A stretch of 33,244 nucleotides of DNA from CAZAXU01 sp964489245 (GCA_964489245.1 CAZAXU010000024.1:1-33244), one strand, 5' to 3'. Positions 15,635-24,727 are shown, counted from the first letter of the stretch. Notes: generated from the sequence alone by a model not told the origin. Numbers and translations: made by a program.

Positions 15635-18422
15635 GCCTTTTCTTGGCTTTTTTTTCAGCATGTTATCTTTTTTTTCATCTGCACAAATACAAGTGAAAAA
15701 ACATGATATCAGCATTGAGTTTGACCGTGATGCTCATAAGATTCTTGTGCATCAAGTCAGTATGATTATAAATGAAACCAAAAATCCGATAGACACGCTT
15801 TATTTTTATGCATGGGCAAACGCATATAAAAATAAAAAAACAGCACTCGCCACCAGATTTATTGAAAATTATGATTTGAATTTTCATTTCACCAGAGAGA
15901 AAAACAGAGGATATATTGAAATTGATCATGTGAAAATTGACAATATAGAATTAAAACGCAAGTTTCTTGAAAATCAAATCGATATTTTGAAGGTTGTTCT
16001 GAAAAAAAAAATATCTCCCGGGCAACAAAAAAAAATTATTTTCTCCTATTCGATTAAACTGCCCAATCAAAAATTTACGGGATTTGGAATTGATGGAAAA
16101 AACAATATCTTTTTGAAAGATTTTTACTTTTCTCCGGTTCTGAATAAAAATCTATATTCTAATAAAAGTTTGGATGATATGCCTGAATTACCTACTGATT
16201 TTATTGTGAATTTTGAAAGTTTTTCAAATGAAAAAAAAATAATTAGTAATTTTGATATTACCCGAGACTCGATTCATAAAAACAAATATATTTTATCAGG
16301 ACATCACATGAAATATCCCAAAATTGAATATTCTGATCGAATTTATGAGCATTTTGATATAAACGGATTGAAACTGGATATTTTTAATCACCGGAATGAA
16401 ATCTCTTATCATGAGAAAAAACAATTGCTGGAAAAAATATTAATTTTTTTTAAGTCTGAATTTCAAGAATATAATCATCAAAAAATATTAATCTCGGAAA
16501 ATGATATGGCACAATATCCCATCTTTGGACCGGATTTGTTGCCTGATTTTATCAATCCGTTTGATAAAAAACTTCTTTGGGAACTGGAGATGAACCATCA
16601 ATTGGCACGAAAATTCTTCGATGCCTTGATAATCAATAGACGAGGAATTCCTTGGGTGCAAGGCGGATTAGCAGCCTATGAAGAGCTGAATTATCTGCAA
16701 TATTTCTATCCAAAACTCAAACTTATCGGAAACTTGGCAAATTATAAACTTGCCAAATTCTACTATCTTTCCAATATCAATATGCGAGAAAAGTTTCCAT
16801 GGTTGTATCTGTATATGGCAAGGATGAATAAAGAACAAAGACTCTCAACAAGCTTGGATTCTTTATCAAACATCAATAGAAATGTAGGAATGCCCTATAA
16901 ATCAGCTTTAGGATTTGTGATGCTTAAAGACTATTTGGGCAAAATTGCTTTTCAATCCAGATTGAAAGAATTTTATAAATACGGACTAAAAAATTCCATT
17001 GACAATAAGCTTATTTTCAATTATTTCCTAAAAAATAACAAACCTATTGATTGGTATAAAGATTTTATCAATTCCAGGGCAAAATATGATTATAAAGTCA
17101 AGAAATTTTATATTAAAGACGATTCGTTGCACATCAAAATATGCAACAAAGGAAACAAGGCAATTCCGCTGAAAATCTACGGTCTTCATAAAGACACAAT
17201 CAGATTTTCAAAATTTTTCTCTCCTATTCTATCGGATACGCTTATCAAAATACGAAATGTCGATCAAATCGATATGATTGGAGTGAATTATTTTAACTAT
17301 TATCCTGAAATCCAAAATAAAAATAATTTTAAAAAATTGCATTCTTTTCTCGGAATTCAAAAACCTTTACAAATAAGAATTTATAAGGATTTTGAAAATC
17401 CGATGAAACACCAAATATTTCTCAATCCGTTTGTTCAATATAATTACTATGATGGCGTTATCTTAGGTTCTCAAATTTTAAATGAGCCTTTTATGCATAA
17501 TAATTTGTTCTATTCCGTTGCGCCGAGCTATGCCACAAAAAACAATACATTAACGGGAAGCATCTCGTTCAGTTATAAAAAATATTATGAAAATTTGCAT
17601 CCTTATGGTATTCAGTTTGGGCTGAACGCAGCATATTATCACTATGACCATGGTTTGGCTTATAGAAGAATCAATCCGAATTTTGTTATTAAATTCAGAG
17701 ATAAATATTTAAGAAAAAGAAGAGGAAGCAATTTGCTTACTCAATTTATGTATATTAAGAAAGATTCTAGGGAAATCAGTAGTGAGCAAGATGAATATAA
17801 GATTTTTAATATCAACTATTCTTTTTTTGATATCAACATAATCAAAGACCTTTTTTATAAAGCTGACTTACAGTTTGCCGAAAAATTCGGAAAGATATCA
17901 GGCATGTTCAGATATAGATATTTAAGCAATAAAAACAGACAATGGGATTTTAGATTTTATGCCGGATATTTTTTCTATAATCATACAAAATCAAATTATT
18001 TTTCCTTCGCTTTAGACCGCCCTACAGATTATTTATTCCAATATAATTATTATGGCAGGTCGGAATCCAGTGGCATATTTCATCAACAATTCATATGGGC
18101 AGAAGGAGGTTTTAAAACATTTTTTGAACATCAATTTGCCAATGAATTTATCATCAGCAACAACATAAATATTGGCATTTGGAAATGGTTTAATCTCTAT
18201 GGCGATTTGGCATGGAAAAAGAATAAAAATCAGCCTGTTGGCTTTTATTATGACAGTGGCGTGAGAATAAATCTTGTGCAGGACTATTTCGAAGTGTTTT
18301 TTCCTGTATATTCAAGTTTTGGAAATGAGTTGAAACAACCAAACTATTTGCAAAAAATCAGATTGGTCTTTACGGTGGATATCAACGGACTATTTAAAAT
18401 GTGGAGACGCGGATGGTATTAG
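15582..18422 (+). CDS. M1-peptidase-like exported protein, zinc site lost, barrel-like C-terminus
   Basis: Up to 946 residues. Residues 17-34 form a hydrophobic signal-like segment ending SSAQ. The N-terminal half follows Bacteroidota M1-family proteins (LYFYAWANAYKNKKTALA). Where HExxH should be, the sequence reads LEMNHQ (335-340), and where the third ligand lies in PWxxEG, it reads PWVQGG (357-362). The first His and the distal Glu are therefore gone, with a 3-residue insertion between them, and peptidase activity is unlikely. The last 350 or so residues alternate aromatic and polar residues and end in W-Y, like an outer-membrane beta barrel. The start is uncertain: ATG 15582 overlaps the upstream gene by 53 bases, the next ATG (15660) leaves almost no signal peptide, and an unlikely ATT at 15630 would give a textbook one. 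The function is unknown. Confidence 0.75.
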   Translation: MLNTKIHIKSSDLSRRIKPFLGFFFSMLSFFSSAQIQVKKHDISIEFDRDAHKILVHQVSMIINETKNPIDTLYFYAWANAYKNKKTALATRFIENYDLNFHFTREKNRGYIEIDHVKIDNIELKRKFLENQIDILKVVLKKKISPGQQKKIIFSYSIKLPNQKFTGFGIDGKNNIFLKDFYFSPVLNKNLYSNKSLDDMPELPTDFIVNFESFSNEKKIISNFDITRDSIHKNKYILSGHHMKYPKIEYSDRIYEHFDINGLKLDIFNHRNEISYHEKKQLLEKILIFFKSEFQEYNHQKILISENDMAQYPIFGPDLLPDFINPFDKKLLWELEMNHQLARKFFDALIINRRGIPWVQGGLAAYEELNYLQYFYPKLKLIGNLANYKLAKFYYLSNINMREKFPWLYLYMARMNKEQRLSTSLDSLSNINRNVGMPYKSALGFVMLKDYLGKIAFQSRLKEFYKYGLKNSIDNKLIFNYFLKNNKPIDWYKDFINSRAKYDYKVKKFYIKDDSLHIKICNKGNKAIPLKIYGLHKDTIRFSKFFSPILSDTLIKIRNVDQIDMIGVNYFNYYPEIQNKNNFKKLHSFLGIQKPLQIRIYKDFENPMKHQIFLNPFVQYNYYDGVILGSQILNEPFMHNNLFYSVAPSYATKNNTLTGSISFSYKKYYENLHPYGIQFGLNAAYYHYDHGLAYRRINPNFVIKFRDKYLRKRRGSNLLTQFMYIKKDSREISSEQDEYKIFNINYSFFDINIIKDLFYKADLQFAEKFGKISGMFRYRYLSNKNRQWDFRFYAGYFFYNHTKSNYFSFALDRPTDYLFQYNYYGRSESSGIFHQQFIWAEGGFKTFFEHQFANEFIISNNINIGIWKWFNLYGDLAWKKNKNQPVGFYYDSGVRINLVQDYFEVFFPVYSSFGNELKQPNYLQKIRLVFTVDINGLFKMWRRGWY

Positions 18423-18470
18423 TAATTAATACAAAAAATAAGCTAAATTGCAATTAAAATAAATTTTTGA

Positions 18471-19232
18471 ATGAGATTGAATATCAAAAACTTGAATATC
18501 GGCTATAATCATAAAACAATTGCCCGTGATATCAATTTAAGCCTGCTCCAAGGAGAATTCTGTGTATTACTAGGAAAAAACGGTAGTGGAAAATCCACAC
18601 TGATTAAAACAATTTCTTCAATTATTCCTAAACTTTCAGGAGAAATTATCCTGAATGATAAGGAAATTGAACAGTATAATGCAAAAGAAAAATCCAAACT
18701 TTTGAGCACGGTGCTGACAGATAAAATAGGTTTGCCTTTGAGCGTAAAAGAAATTTTATATTTAGGAAGACAGGCATATACCAGTTTTTTCGATATATTA
18801 AATAATAGAGATATAGACATTATTCAAAATGTTGTTAAAGACTTAGAATTGGATGCTTTTTTAGACTTACCTATTCAAAAACTAAGTGACGGAGAACGAC
18901 AAAAAGTGATGATTGCCAGAGCATTGGCACAAGAAACCCCTTTCATCATTCTAGATGAACCCACCACTCATTTGGATTTGGAAAACAAGGCGCTGTTATT
19001 GAAACTATTGAAAAAAATCAGCAGAAAACAAAATAAAGGAATTTTGTTTTCAACACATGATGTGAACCTTGTTTTGCCTATTGTTGACAAAGTTTGGCTC
19101 TTAGACAACGCATTGCTGAAAGAATTTGATACCATTGAAACAATCAACCAAGCAATTTATGATTTATTTCACTCTGACAATTTGAAATATGATAAAAGTT
19201 CAAAAAAGTTTAGTATTGCTTGTGAAGAATAA
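18471..19232 (+). CDS. ABC transporter ATP-binding protein, FecE/BtuD type, orphan
   Basis: A 253-residue ATPase with Walker A GKNGSGKST, signature LSDGERQKVMIARALAQ and Walker B FIILDEPTTHLD followed by the switch STHDVN. The layout matches the iron-siderophore, haem and cobalamin importer ATPases. No permease or binding-protein gene is next to it; it lies between the M1-like gene (48-nt gap) and porX (64-nt gap). It must pair with a permease encoded elsewhere. The substrate cannot be read. Confidence 0.85.
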   Translation: MRLNIKNLNIGYNHKTIARDINLSLLQGEFCVLLGKNGSGKSTLIKTISSIIPKLSGEIILNDKEIEQYNAKEKSKLLSTVLTDKIGLPLSVKEILYLGRQAYTSFFDILNNRDIDIIQNVVKDLELDAFLDLPIQKLSDGERQKVMIARALAQETPFIILDEPTTHLDLENKALLLKLLKKISRKQNKGILFSTHDVNLVLPIVDKVWLLDNALLKEFDTIETINQAIYDLFHSDNLKYDKSSKKFSIACEE

Positions 19233-19296
19233 ATAGCAAAACCATATAATTATTTTACGCTTGCTGCGTTATTATTTGGAATAAACAGTAGAAACT

Positions 19297-20841
19297 ATGA
19301 CAAAAACACAAATATTGTGGGTGGACGATGAAATCGAATTATTGAAACCACATATTCTATTTTTAAACCAAAAAGGTTATGGAGTTGAAACGGCACAAAG
19401 CGGTATAGAAGCACTCGACATTATCAAAAAACAAAACTTTGACATCATTTTTTTAGATGAACAAATGCCGGGTTTAGATGGCTTGGATACTTTGGAAAGA
19501 ATCAATGAAATCAACCCCAACATTCCGGTGGTGATGATCACCAAAAGTGAAGAAGAAAACATCATGGAAGAAGCCATAGGGCAGCAAATATCAGATTATA
19601 TTATCAAGCCGGTTAATCCCAATCAGATTCTGTTGTCGCTTAAAAAGATTTTACAACAAAAAACTCTGGTTTCCGAAAAAACAAACTTGAACTACCAGCA
19701 AGAATTTCAAAAAATATCCATGGACATCGGAATGACCAACGATGCAACATCATGGTCACAGTTGTTCAAAAAATTAATTCAATGGGAGCTTCGGATGGAT
19801 GCCATCCAAGATCAACAAATGAACGACATTCTTCAAAGTCAATTTCAAGAGGCAAACAGGGCGTTTTTTAGATTTGTAAAATCCAATTATGAAGATTGGG
19901 TCAATGGTGACAAAAATGCCCCCATACTTTCTCATCAAATTTTCAAAAAGTATGTTTTTCCCGACATAAAAGACAATACGCTTTTGTTGGTTATCGACAA
20001 TTTGAGATATGATCAATGGCTCACGATTGCCCCGATGATTGAAGATTTTTATAGAATCAAAAAAGACGATTTATATTATGCCATTCTGCCCACCGCCACA
20101 CAATATGCCAGAAACAGCATTTTTGGAGGAATGATGCCATTGGAACTGAAAAAACATTATCCGAAATGGTGGAAAGACGATACGGATGAAGGAGGAAAAA
20201 ATTTGCATGAAGCAGATTTTATGAATGCACAAATCAAAAGAAACAATTTGCCCATCAAAGCAAACTATATTAAAATTCTTAACCAACAATTCGGGCAAAA
20301 AATCATTCAACAATTCAATAGATTAAAAAATTACGATCTCAATGTGATTGTATATAACTTTGTAGACATGCTCTCTCATGCCAAAACCGAAATGGATTTG
20401 ATTAAGGAATTGGCGTCAAATGACAAAGCATATCGCTCTTTGACCAAAAGTTGGTTTATGAATTCCCCGCTTTTTGAAATTATCAAATTGGCGGCAACCA
20501 ACAAAATGAGACTATTAATAACCACGGATCATGGCACTATCAGCGTCAAAAGACCAACCAAAGTTATCAGCACCAAAGAAAGCAGCCTGAATTTGAGATA
20601 TAAAACGGGCAAGAGTCTAACCTACAATGACAAAGATGTGTATGCCGTTGAAAACCCGGAGAAAATAAAACTTCCGTCAACCGGCATTAATAGTTCTTAT
20701 ATCTTCGCTAAGGAAGACTATTTTTTGGTCTATCCGATGAATTATAATTATTATGTGGATTATTTCGCCGACACCTATCAACACGGAGGCATTTCCATGC
20801 AAGAAATGATTATTCCTTTTATCGAATTGGAACCTAAATAG
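19297..20841 (+). CDS. porX: PorX: response regulator with PglZ domain, type IX secretion regulator
   Basis: A 514-residue two-domain protein. Residues 1-120 form a receiver with acidic pocket D10/D11, phospho-acceptor D54 (IFLDEQMPG), T82 and the conserved lysine in IIKPVNP. From about 200 to 510 runs a PglZ/alkaline-phosphatase-fold domain with LLVIDNLRYDQW, LPTATQYARNSIFGG, TTDHGTISV and HGGISMQE, which hold the metal-binding Asp and His residues. This architecture is that of PorX, which with the kinase PorY controls T9SS genes in Bacteroidota; a phosphodiesterase activity has been reported for PorX. No porY lies alongside. The T9SS-tailed protein at 14399-15634 fits a working system. It carries no DNA-binding domain. 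Confidence 0.92.
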   Translation: MTKTQILWVDDEIELLKPHILFLNQKGYGVETAQSGIEALDIIKKQNFDIIFLDEQMPGLDGLDTLERINEINPNIPVVMITKSEEENIMEEAIGQQISDYIIKPVNPNQILLSLKKILQQKTLVSEKTNLNYQQEFQKISMDIGMTNDATSWSQLFKKLIQWELRMDAIQDQQMNDILQSQFQEANRAFFRFVKSNYEDWVNGDKNAPILSHQIFKKYVFPDIKDNTLLLVIDNLRYDQWLTIAPMIEDFYRIKKDDLYYAILPTATQYARNSIFGGMMPLELKKHYPKWWKDDTDEGGKNLHEADFMNAQIKRNNLPIKANYIKILNQQFGQKIIQQFNRLKNYDLNVIVYNFVDMLSHAKTEMDLIKELASNDKAYRSLTKSWFMNSPLFEIIKLAATNKMRLLITTDHGTISVKRPTKVISTKESSLNLRYKTGKSLTYNDKDVYAVENPEKIKLPSTGINSSYIFAKEDYFLVYPMNYNYYVDYFADTYQHGGISMQEMIIPFIELEPK

Positions 20842-20845
20842 CGAA

Positions 20846-20877
20846 TTGTTAAAATTTGCGGAAAAATTGTATCTTTG
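20846..20877 (+). promoter_or_regulatory. Promoter for the engB-miaA gene run
   Basis: TTG (20846-20848), a 21-nt spacer, then TATCTTTG (20870-20877), a perfect TAnnTTTG match. The predicted start near 20883 shows that the in-frame TTG at 20875 cannot be the engB start codon. Confidence 0.65.
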
Positions 20878-20895
20878 CCGAAATTTATTTTGGTC

Positions 20896-21528
20896 GTGAT
20901 CATTAAAAGTGCCGAATTCATTATCAGCAATACGGATATTTCCAAAGTTCCCATGGAGCCCATACCCGAATATGCCTTTATCGGGAGGTCTAATGTTGGA
21001 AAATCTTCCTTAATCAATATGCTGACCAACAGAAAAGGTTTGGCAAAAACATCGGGAACTCCGGGAAAAACCCAACTAATCAATCATTTCAAAATTAATG
21101 ATGATTGGTTTTTGGTGGACTTGCCCGGATATGGATATGCCAAGGCTTCTAAATCCAATCGCCGACAATTTCAAAAAATCATTACCAACTATTTTAAAAA
21201 GAGAAAAAATTTGGTGAACGCTTTTGTGTTGGTTGATGCCAGACACGAACCTCAGAAAATAGATATGGAGTTTATGCGTTGGCTGGTAGAACATAGGATT
21301 CCTTTTTCAATTGTGTTTACAAAAATCGACAAGTTAAGTAGTACTGAAAAAGCAAAAAACATGAAGAAGTATAAACAGCACTTTCTGAAAGATTGGGAAG
21401 AAATGCCCGTCAATTTTTTTTCATCGGCAGTCTCAAAACTGGGAAGAGATCAAATTTTAAATTATATAGATGAGCTGAACAAACAAGTTAGCAATCAAAT
21501 TAAAGAAATCAATTTCAATGAAGATTAA
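20896..21528 (+). CDS. engB: Ribosome-biogenesis GTPase YihA/EngB
   Basis: A 210-residue GTPase for assembly of the large ribosomal subunit. G1 is GRSNVGKSS, G3 is DLPGYGYAKA, G4 is TKID and G5 is SSAV. I chose the GTG at 20896, which gives MIIKSAEFIISNTD, the usual N-terminus of Bacteroidota EngB. An upstream in-frame TTG at 20875 lies inside the promoter. It is the first gene of a dense seven-gene run, and the next gene overlaps its last 11 bases. Confidence 0.93.
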   Translation: MIIKSAEFIISNTDISKVPMEPIPEYAFIGRSNVGKSSLINMLTNRKGLAKTSGTPGKTQLINHFKINDDWFLVDLPGYGYAKASKSNRRQFQKIITNYFKKRKNLVNAFVLVDARHEPQKIDMEFMRWLVEHRIPFSIVFTKIDKLSSTEKAKNMKKYKQHFLKDWEEMPVNFFSSAVSKLGRDQILNYIDELNKQVSNQIKEINFNED

Positions 21529-22438
21529 ATTTTTTATCCTGACATTTATTATTTTATCAATAGAGCAAGTTCATGCACAACAGAAAATGTTCAAAAGTGA
21601 TTTTTCATACAACATTTTTGATGTCTATGCCAATTGGGGCATACAAGCAGATCCGTTGGCATATTTTCCCGCATCAATAACAAGAACACAAGGAGATATA
21701 GAACTTACACCACAATACTCTTTTGGTTATAAGTTTGGTTTGGTCTATAATTTTAATTTTACAAATCATTTTTCTTTAAAAGTAGGCGCACTCGTTGGAA
21801 GAGTGCCGGCAATCAATACTTATTTCAAACTAAAAAATACTGATATTGGTGAATTGCATGGCTATGAACATCAAAAATTTGCCACATATAGTCCTTTTAA
21901 TTTTTCATTTCCCGTCTTGTTAGAGTATAGAAATTTTATGTCTCAAGATTTTATTTTTCATTTAGATGCAGGCATTCAGATTGACAGAACATCGGCTGCA
22001 ATTATTCTAGAAAGTGTATCTGAATATGGTTATAATACAAGTATTACAGCCCCCGGGTCTTGGGATGTAGATCCAATCATAAAACTTGGATTTTATTATC
22101 GTTTCTACAAGTTTATGCTCCAATCCAATATTGTTTACAAGTATAAGCTGAAAAATCAATACGAGGGAAATTATATATTTGCCAATTTGAACAACCATCC
22201 CATTGACACAAAAGGAAGTTATATTCAAAAAGGAGACTATATAGGACTCAGCTTTACATTCTATCCCCGCACGAGAAAACGTTGTGTGGACAATTCTTGC
22301 GTATCCAACACACACAGCAGACAGGTCAGAAAAAAGCAAAGAGCTATTGAAAGAGCCGAGAGAAAAAGAAGAAAGAAGCAAATGAAAATGTTAAGAAAAG
22401 AAATGAGAAAGAAAATAAAGCGTAACCGTAAAAAATAA
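21518..22438 (+). CDS. Outer-membrane-like protein with strongly basic C-terminal tail
   Basis: A 306-residue protein beginning with a signal peptide (MKIKFFILTFIILSIEQVHAQ). Residues 25 to about 250 look like a small outer-membrane beta barrel: alternating aromatic strands such as FGYKFGLVYNFNF, HFSLKVGALVG and FSLPVLLEYRNF-like segments, with a polar turn between each. From residue 249 the chain changes into a 58-residue tail very rich in Arg and Lys, with two cysteines (C256, C261) at its start and then a helix-like KR-rich stretch to the end. I do not recognise the family. The tail could face the periplasm or bind an acidic partner. Its start overlaps engB by 11 bases, so it is translated with its neighbours. 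Confidence 0.75.
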   Translation: MKIKFFILTFIILSIEQVHAQQKMFKSDFSYNIFDVYANWGIQADPLAYFPASITRTQGDIELTPQYSFGYKFGLVYNFNFTNHFSLKVGALVGRVPAINTYFKLKNTDIGELHGYEHQKFATYSPFNFSFPVLLEYRNFMSQDFIFHLDAGIQIDRTSAAIILESVSEYGYNTSITAPGSWDVDPIIKLGFYYRFYKFMLQSNIVYKYKLKNQYEGNYIFANLNNHPIDTKGSYIQKGDYIGLSFTFYPRTRKRCVDNSCVSNTHSRQVRKKQRAIERAERKRRKKQMKMLRKEMRKKIKRNRKK

Positions 22439-22468
22439 TTCGTACTTTTATAAAAAATTTATTTTCTT

Positions 22469-23074
22469 ATGCTGATTATAGGAATTGCGGGCGGAACCGG
22501 CAGTGGAAAAACCACGGTAGTCAATCAAATTATCAAAGAATTTGCCAATGATGATGTAGGAATTATCACACAAGATTCCTATTATAAGGATAATGTACAT
22601 CTGTCGCTGGAAGAAAGGTCTAAAGTCAATTTTGATCATCCCAGAGCCATCGATTTTGATTTGTTGTATAATCATCTGCTCGAATTGAAAAACGGCAAGA
22701 CCATTGAACAACCTGTTTATTCATTTGTGCAACATACTCGAACCGGAGACACAGTGATCACACATCCCAGAAAAGTAATGATTGTTGAAGGCATTCTGAT
22801 TTTTAATGATAAAAGACTTCGAGACTTGTTTGATGTCAAAATATTTGTTCATGCAGATTCTGATGAAAGATTGATTAGAAGAGTGAGAAGAGATATCAGC
22901 GAACGCGGAAGAACCGTAGATGAAGTTTTGTCCAGATATCAAACCACCCTAAAACCTATGCACGAACAATTCATAGAGCCAACAAAGGCTTATGCCGATA
23001 TTATTATTCCAAATGATCGCAGAAATCGTGTAGCAATTGATGTCATCATCAGTGTTATCAGAAATAATATCTAA
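22469..23074 (+). CDS. udk: Uridine kinase
   Basis: A 201-residue P-loop kinase that phosphorylates uridine and cytidine in pyrimidine salvage. Walker A is GGTGSGKTT (8-16). TQDSYYKD, NFDHPRAIDFDLL and RRDISERGR are standard uridine kinase motifs. The ATG follows the outer-membrane-like gene by 30 nt, and the divisome gene begins 12 nt after its end. The length is normal for the family. Confidence 0.94.
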   Translation: MLIIGIAGGTGSGKTTVVNQIIKEFANDDVGIITQDSYYKDNVHLSLEERSKVNFDHPRAIDFDLLYNHLLELKNGKTIEQPVYSFVQHTRTGDTVITHPRKVMIVEGILIFNDKRLRDLFDVKIFVHADSDERLIRRVRRDISERGRTVDEVLSRYQTTLKPMHEQFIEPTKAYADIIIPNDRRNRVAIDVIISVIRNNI

Positions 23075-23086
23075 GCATTTCGTGAA

Positions 23087-23377
23087 ATGACTTCAAAATA
23101 TAGATATATCACTAATCGATTTACCATTGCCATTATTATTTTTATTTTATGGGTGCTCTTTATCGATGATAATTCCTTGCTATATCTACATGGATTGGAT
23201 AAAAAAACAAACGATTTAAAGAATAAAAAAGAATTCTATCAAGAAGAAATTAAAGAACAAAAACAAGAACTCAAAAATCTGAATGACGAAGAAAAGCTCG
23301 AAAAGTATGCTCGAGAAAAACTTCTGATGAAAAAGAAAGGAGAAGATATCTATATTATCGAAACCAAAAAAGATTAA
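23087..23377 (+). CDS. Septum formation initiator, DivIC/FtsB family
   Basis: A 96-residue bitopic membrane protein. It has a short basic N-terminus, a single membrane segment (about 12-30, FTIAIIIFILWVLFI) and then a coiled coil (about 40-75) rich in Lys, Glu and Asn, closing with the EEKLEKYAREKLLMKKKGEDIYII stretch typical of FtsB/DivIC. It belongs to the division complex that connects FtsL and FtsQ. It lies 3 nt before the mutase gene, an unusual functional neighbour but one that suggests shared transcription. Confidence 0.87.
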   Translation: MTSKYRYITNRFTIAIIIFILWVLFIDDNSLLYLHGLDKKTNDLKNKKEFYQEEIKEQKQELKNLNDEEKLEKYAREKLLMKKKGEDIYIIETKKD

Positions 23378-23380
23378 GCT

Positions 23381-24727
23381 ATGACTAGTTTATTTCAAGA
23401 CTTCAAACCGGTTTCCTCAAAAGAATGGAAACAGAAAATTCAATTTGATTTGAAAGGAGCCGATTACCAGACTCTGTTAACGCATACAATTGAAAAAATA
23501 GACATAAAACCATTCTATCATCTCGATTCTTATCACCCTTTTGAAAATGTTGACAACGGCAATTCAAAAATTGTTCAGTTCGGACGAATCAATGATGAAA
23601 ATATTGCCAACAAAATAGCCAAAAATGCTTTAAATAAAGGCGCGGATTATTATTCTTTCAGTTTTGACAGAGTATTTCACATCGAATCGGTCATTCAAAA
23701 TTTAGATTTTGATAAACTCATCTTCAAATCAAATATTTTGGATGTAGATTTTATTTCAGAACTTTACGGAAAAACGCTGGGGGAAGCCCAAATATTACTC
23801 GATCCAATCGGACATTTTTCCCATTATGGAAATTGGTATACCAATGAAAAAACAGATTTTGACCAACTAAAAAAACTACAAAATACTTTCCCTGCAGATT
23901 ATAAATTCATTGGAATTGGTGTAGATATTTATAAAAACGCCGGTGCATCCGTAACCCAAGAACTAGCCTATGCCCTATCTCATGCAGTGGAGTATATTGA
24001 AAAATTAGATATTTCTGTTGCAAACCGAATTCAATTCAACTTTGCCATTGGCAATCACTATTTTTTTGAAATCGCAAAATTCAAGGTTTTTAGATATTTA
24101 TGGCAGTTGATTTTAGATGAATATGGTGTGAATGCAGATATTGTGATTCATGCACAACCAAGCATTAGAAACAAAACCGTTTTTGATTCATATATCAATA
24201 TGTTGCGTACGGGAATTGAAATGATGAGTGCAATTTTGGGAGGTGTTGATTTTGTCGGAAATTTGCCGTTTGACAGTGTCTATAAAAAAACCAATGAGTT
24301 CAGTGAAAGAATTGCCAAAAATCAGTTACTTGTTTTGAAAGAAGAAGCCTATCTTAAAAAAGCAAGTAATAGTTTTGAAGGAACTTATTATTTGGAAAAT
24401 ATCAGTGGGCAAATTGCAGAAAAAGCTCTTGAAATATTTAAACAAATTGAAAAAGGGAACGGTTTTCTGGCACAGTTATATAAAGAAAAAATACAGGAAA
24501 AAATTGCCGAAACTGCCAACCATACACAAAATGGTTTTGACAAAGGCAAAGTTGTTCTAGTGGGCAGCAACAAGTATATCAATGAAAGTGAAAAACCTGA
24601 AAAAATAGAAATTTATCCATTTCTCAGGAAACGCAGCGGACAAACCTTGGTGAGACCAATTGTTTCCAAACGTTTGGCTGAAGAAATAGAAATCAAACGT
24701 CTCAATAAACTCGGCATAAAGTTTTGA
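23381..24727 (+). CDS. mutA: Methylmalonyl-CoA mutase small (beta) subunit
   Basis: A 448-residue protein matching the TIM-barrel domain of the mutase small subunit. It begins with the typical SLFQDFKPVSSKEWKQKIQFDLKGADYQTL and contains YKNAGASVTQELAYALSHAVEYIEKL, AQPSIRNKT and the NQLLVLKEEAYL region. In the heterodimer it is catalytically inactive and stabilises the B12-binding large subunit. The large-subunit gene, usually next door, is not here; a nuclease gene follows with a 4-base overlap. The protein has no C-terminal B12 domain, as in flavobacterial small subunits. The role, propionate or succinyl-CoA metabolism, comes from the family. Confidence 0.88.
   Translation: MTSLFQDFKPVSSKEWKQKIQFDLKGADYQTLLTHTIEKIDIKPFYHLDSYHPFENVDNGNSKIVQFGRINDENIANKIAKNALNKGADYYSFSFDRVFHIESVIQNLDFDKLIFKSNILDVDFISELYGKTLGEAQILLDPIGHFSHYGNWYTNEKTDFDQLKKLQNTFPADYKFIGIGVDIYKNAGASVTQELAYALSHAVEYIEKLDISVANRIQFNFAIGNHYFFEIAKFKVFRYLWQLILDEYGVNADIVIHAQPSIRNKTVFDSYINMLRTGIEMMSAILGGVDFVGNLPFDSVYKKTNEFSERIAKNQLLVLKEEAYLKKASNSFEGTYYLENISGQIAEKALEIFKQIEKGNGFLAQLYKEKIQEKIAETANHTQNGFDKGKVVLVGSNKYINESEKPEKIEIYPFLRKRSGQTLVRPIVSKRLAEEIEIKRLNKLGIKF

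Noticed and set aside
19297..20841. Phage-defence PglZ (Pgl/BREX) protein
   Set aside because: The receiver domain at the N-terminus and the absence of BREX neighbours identify PorX rather than a defence gene.
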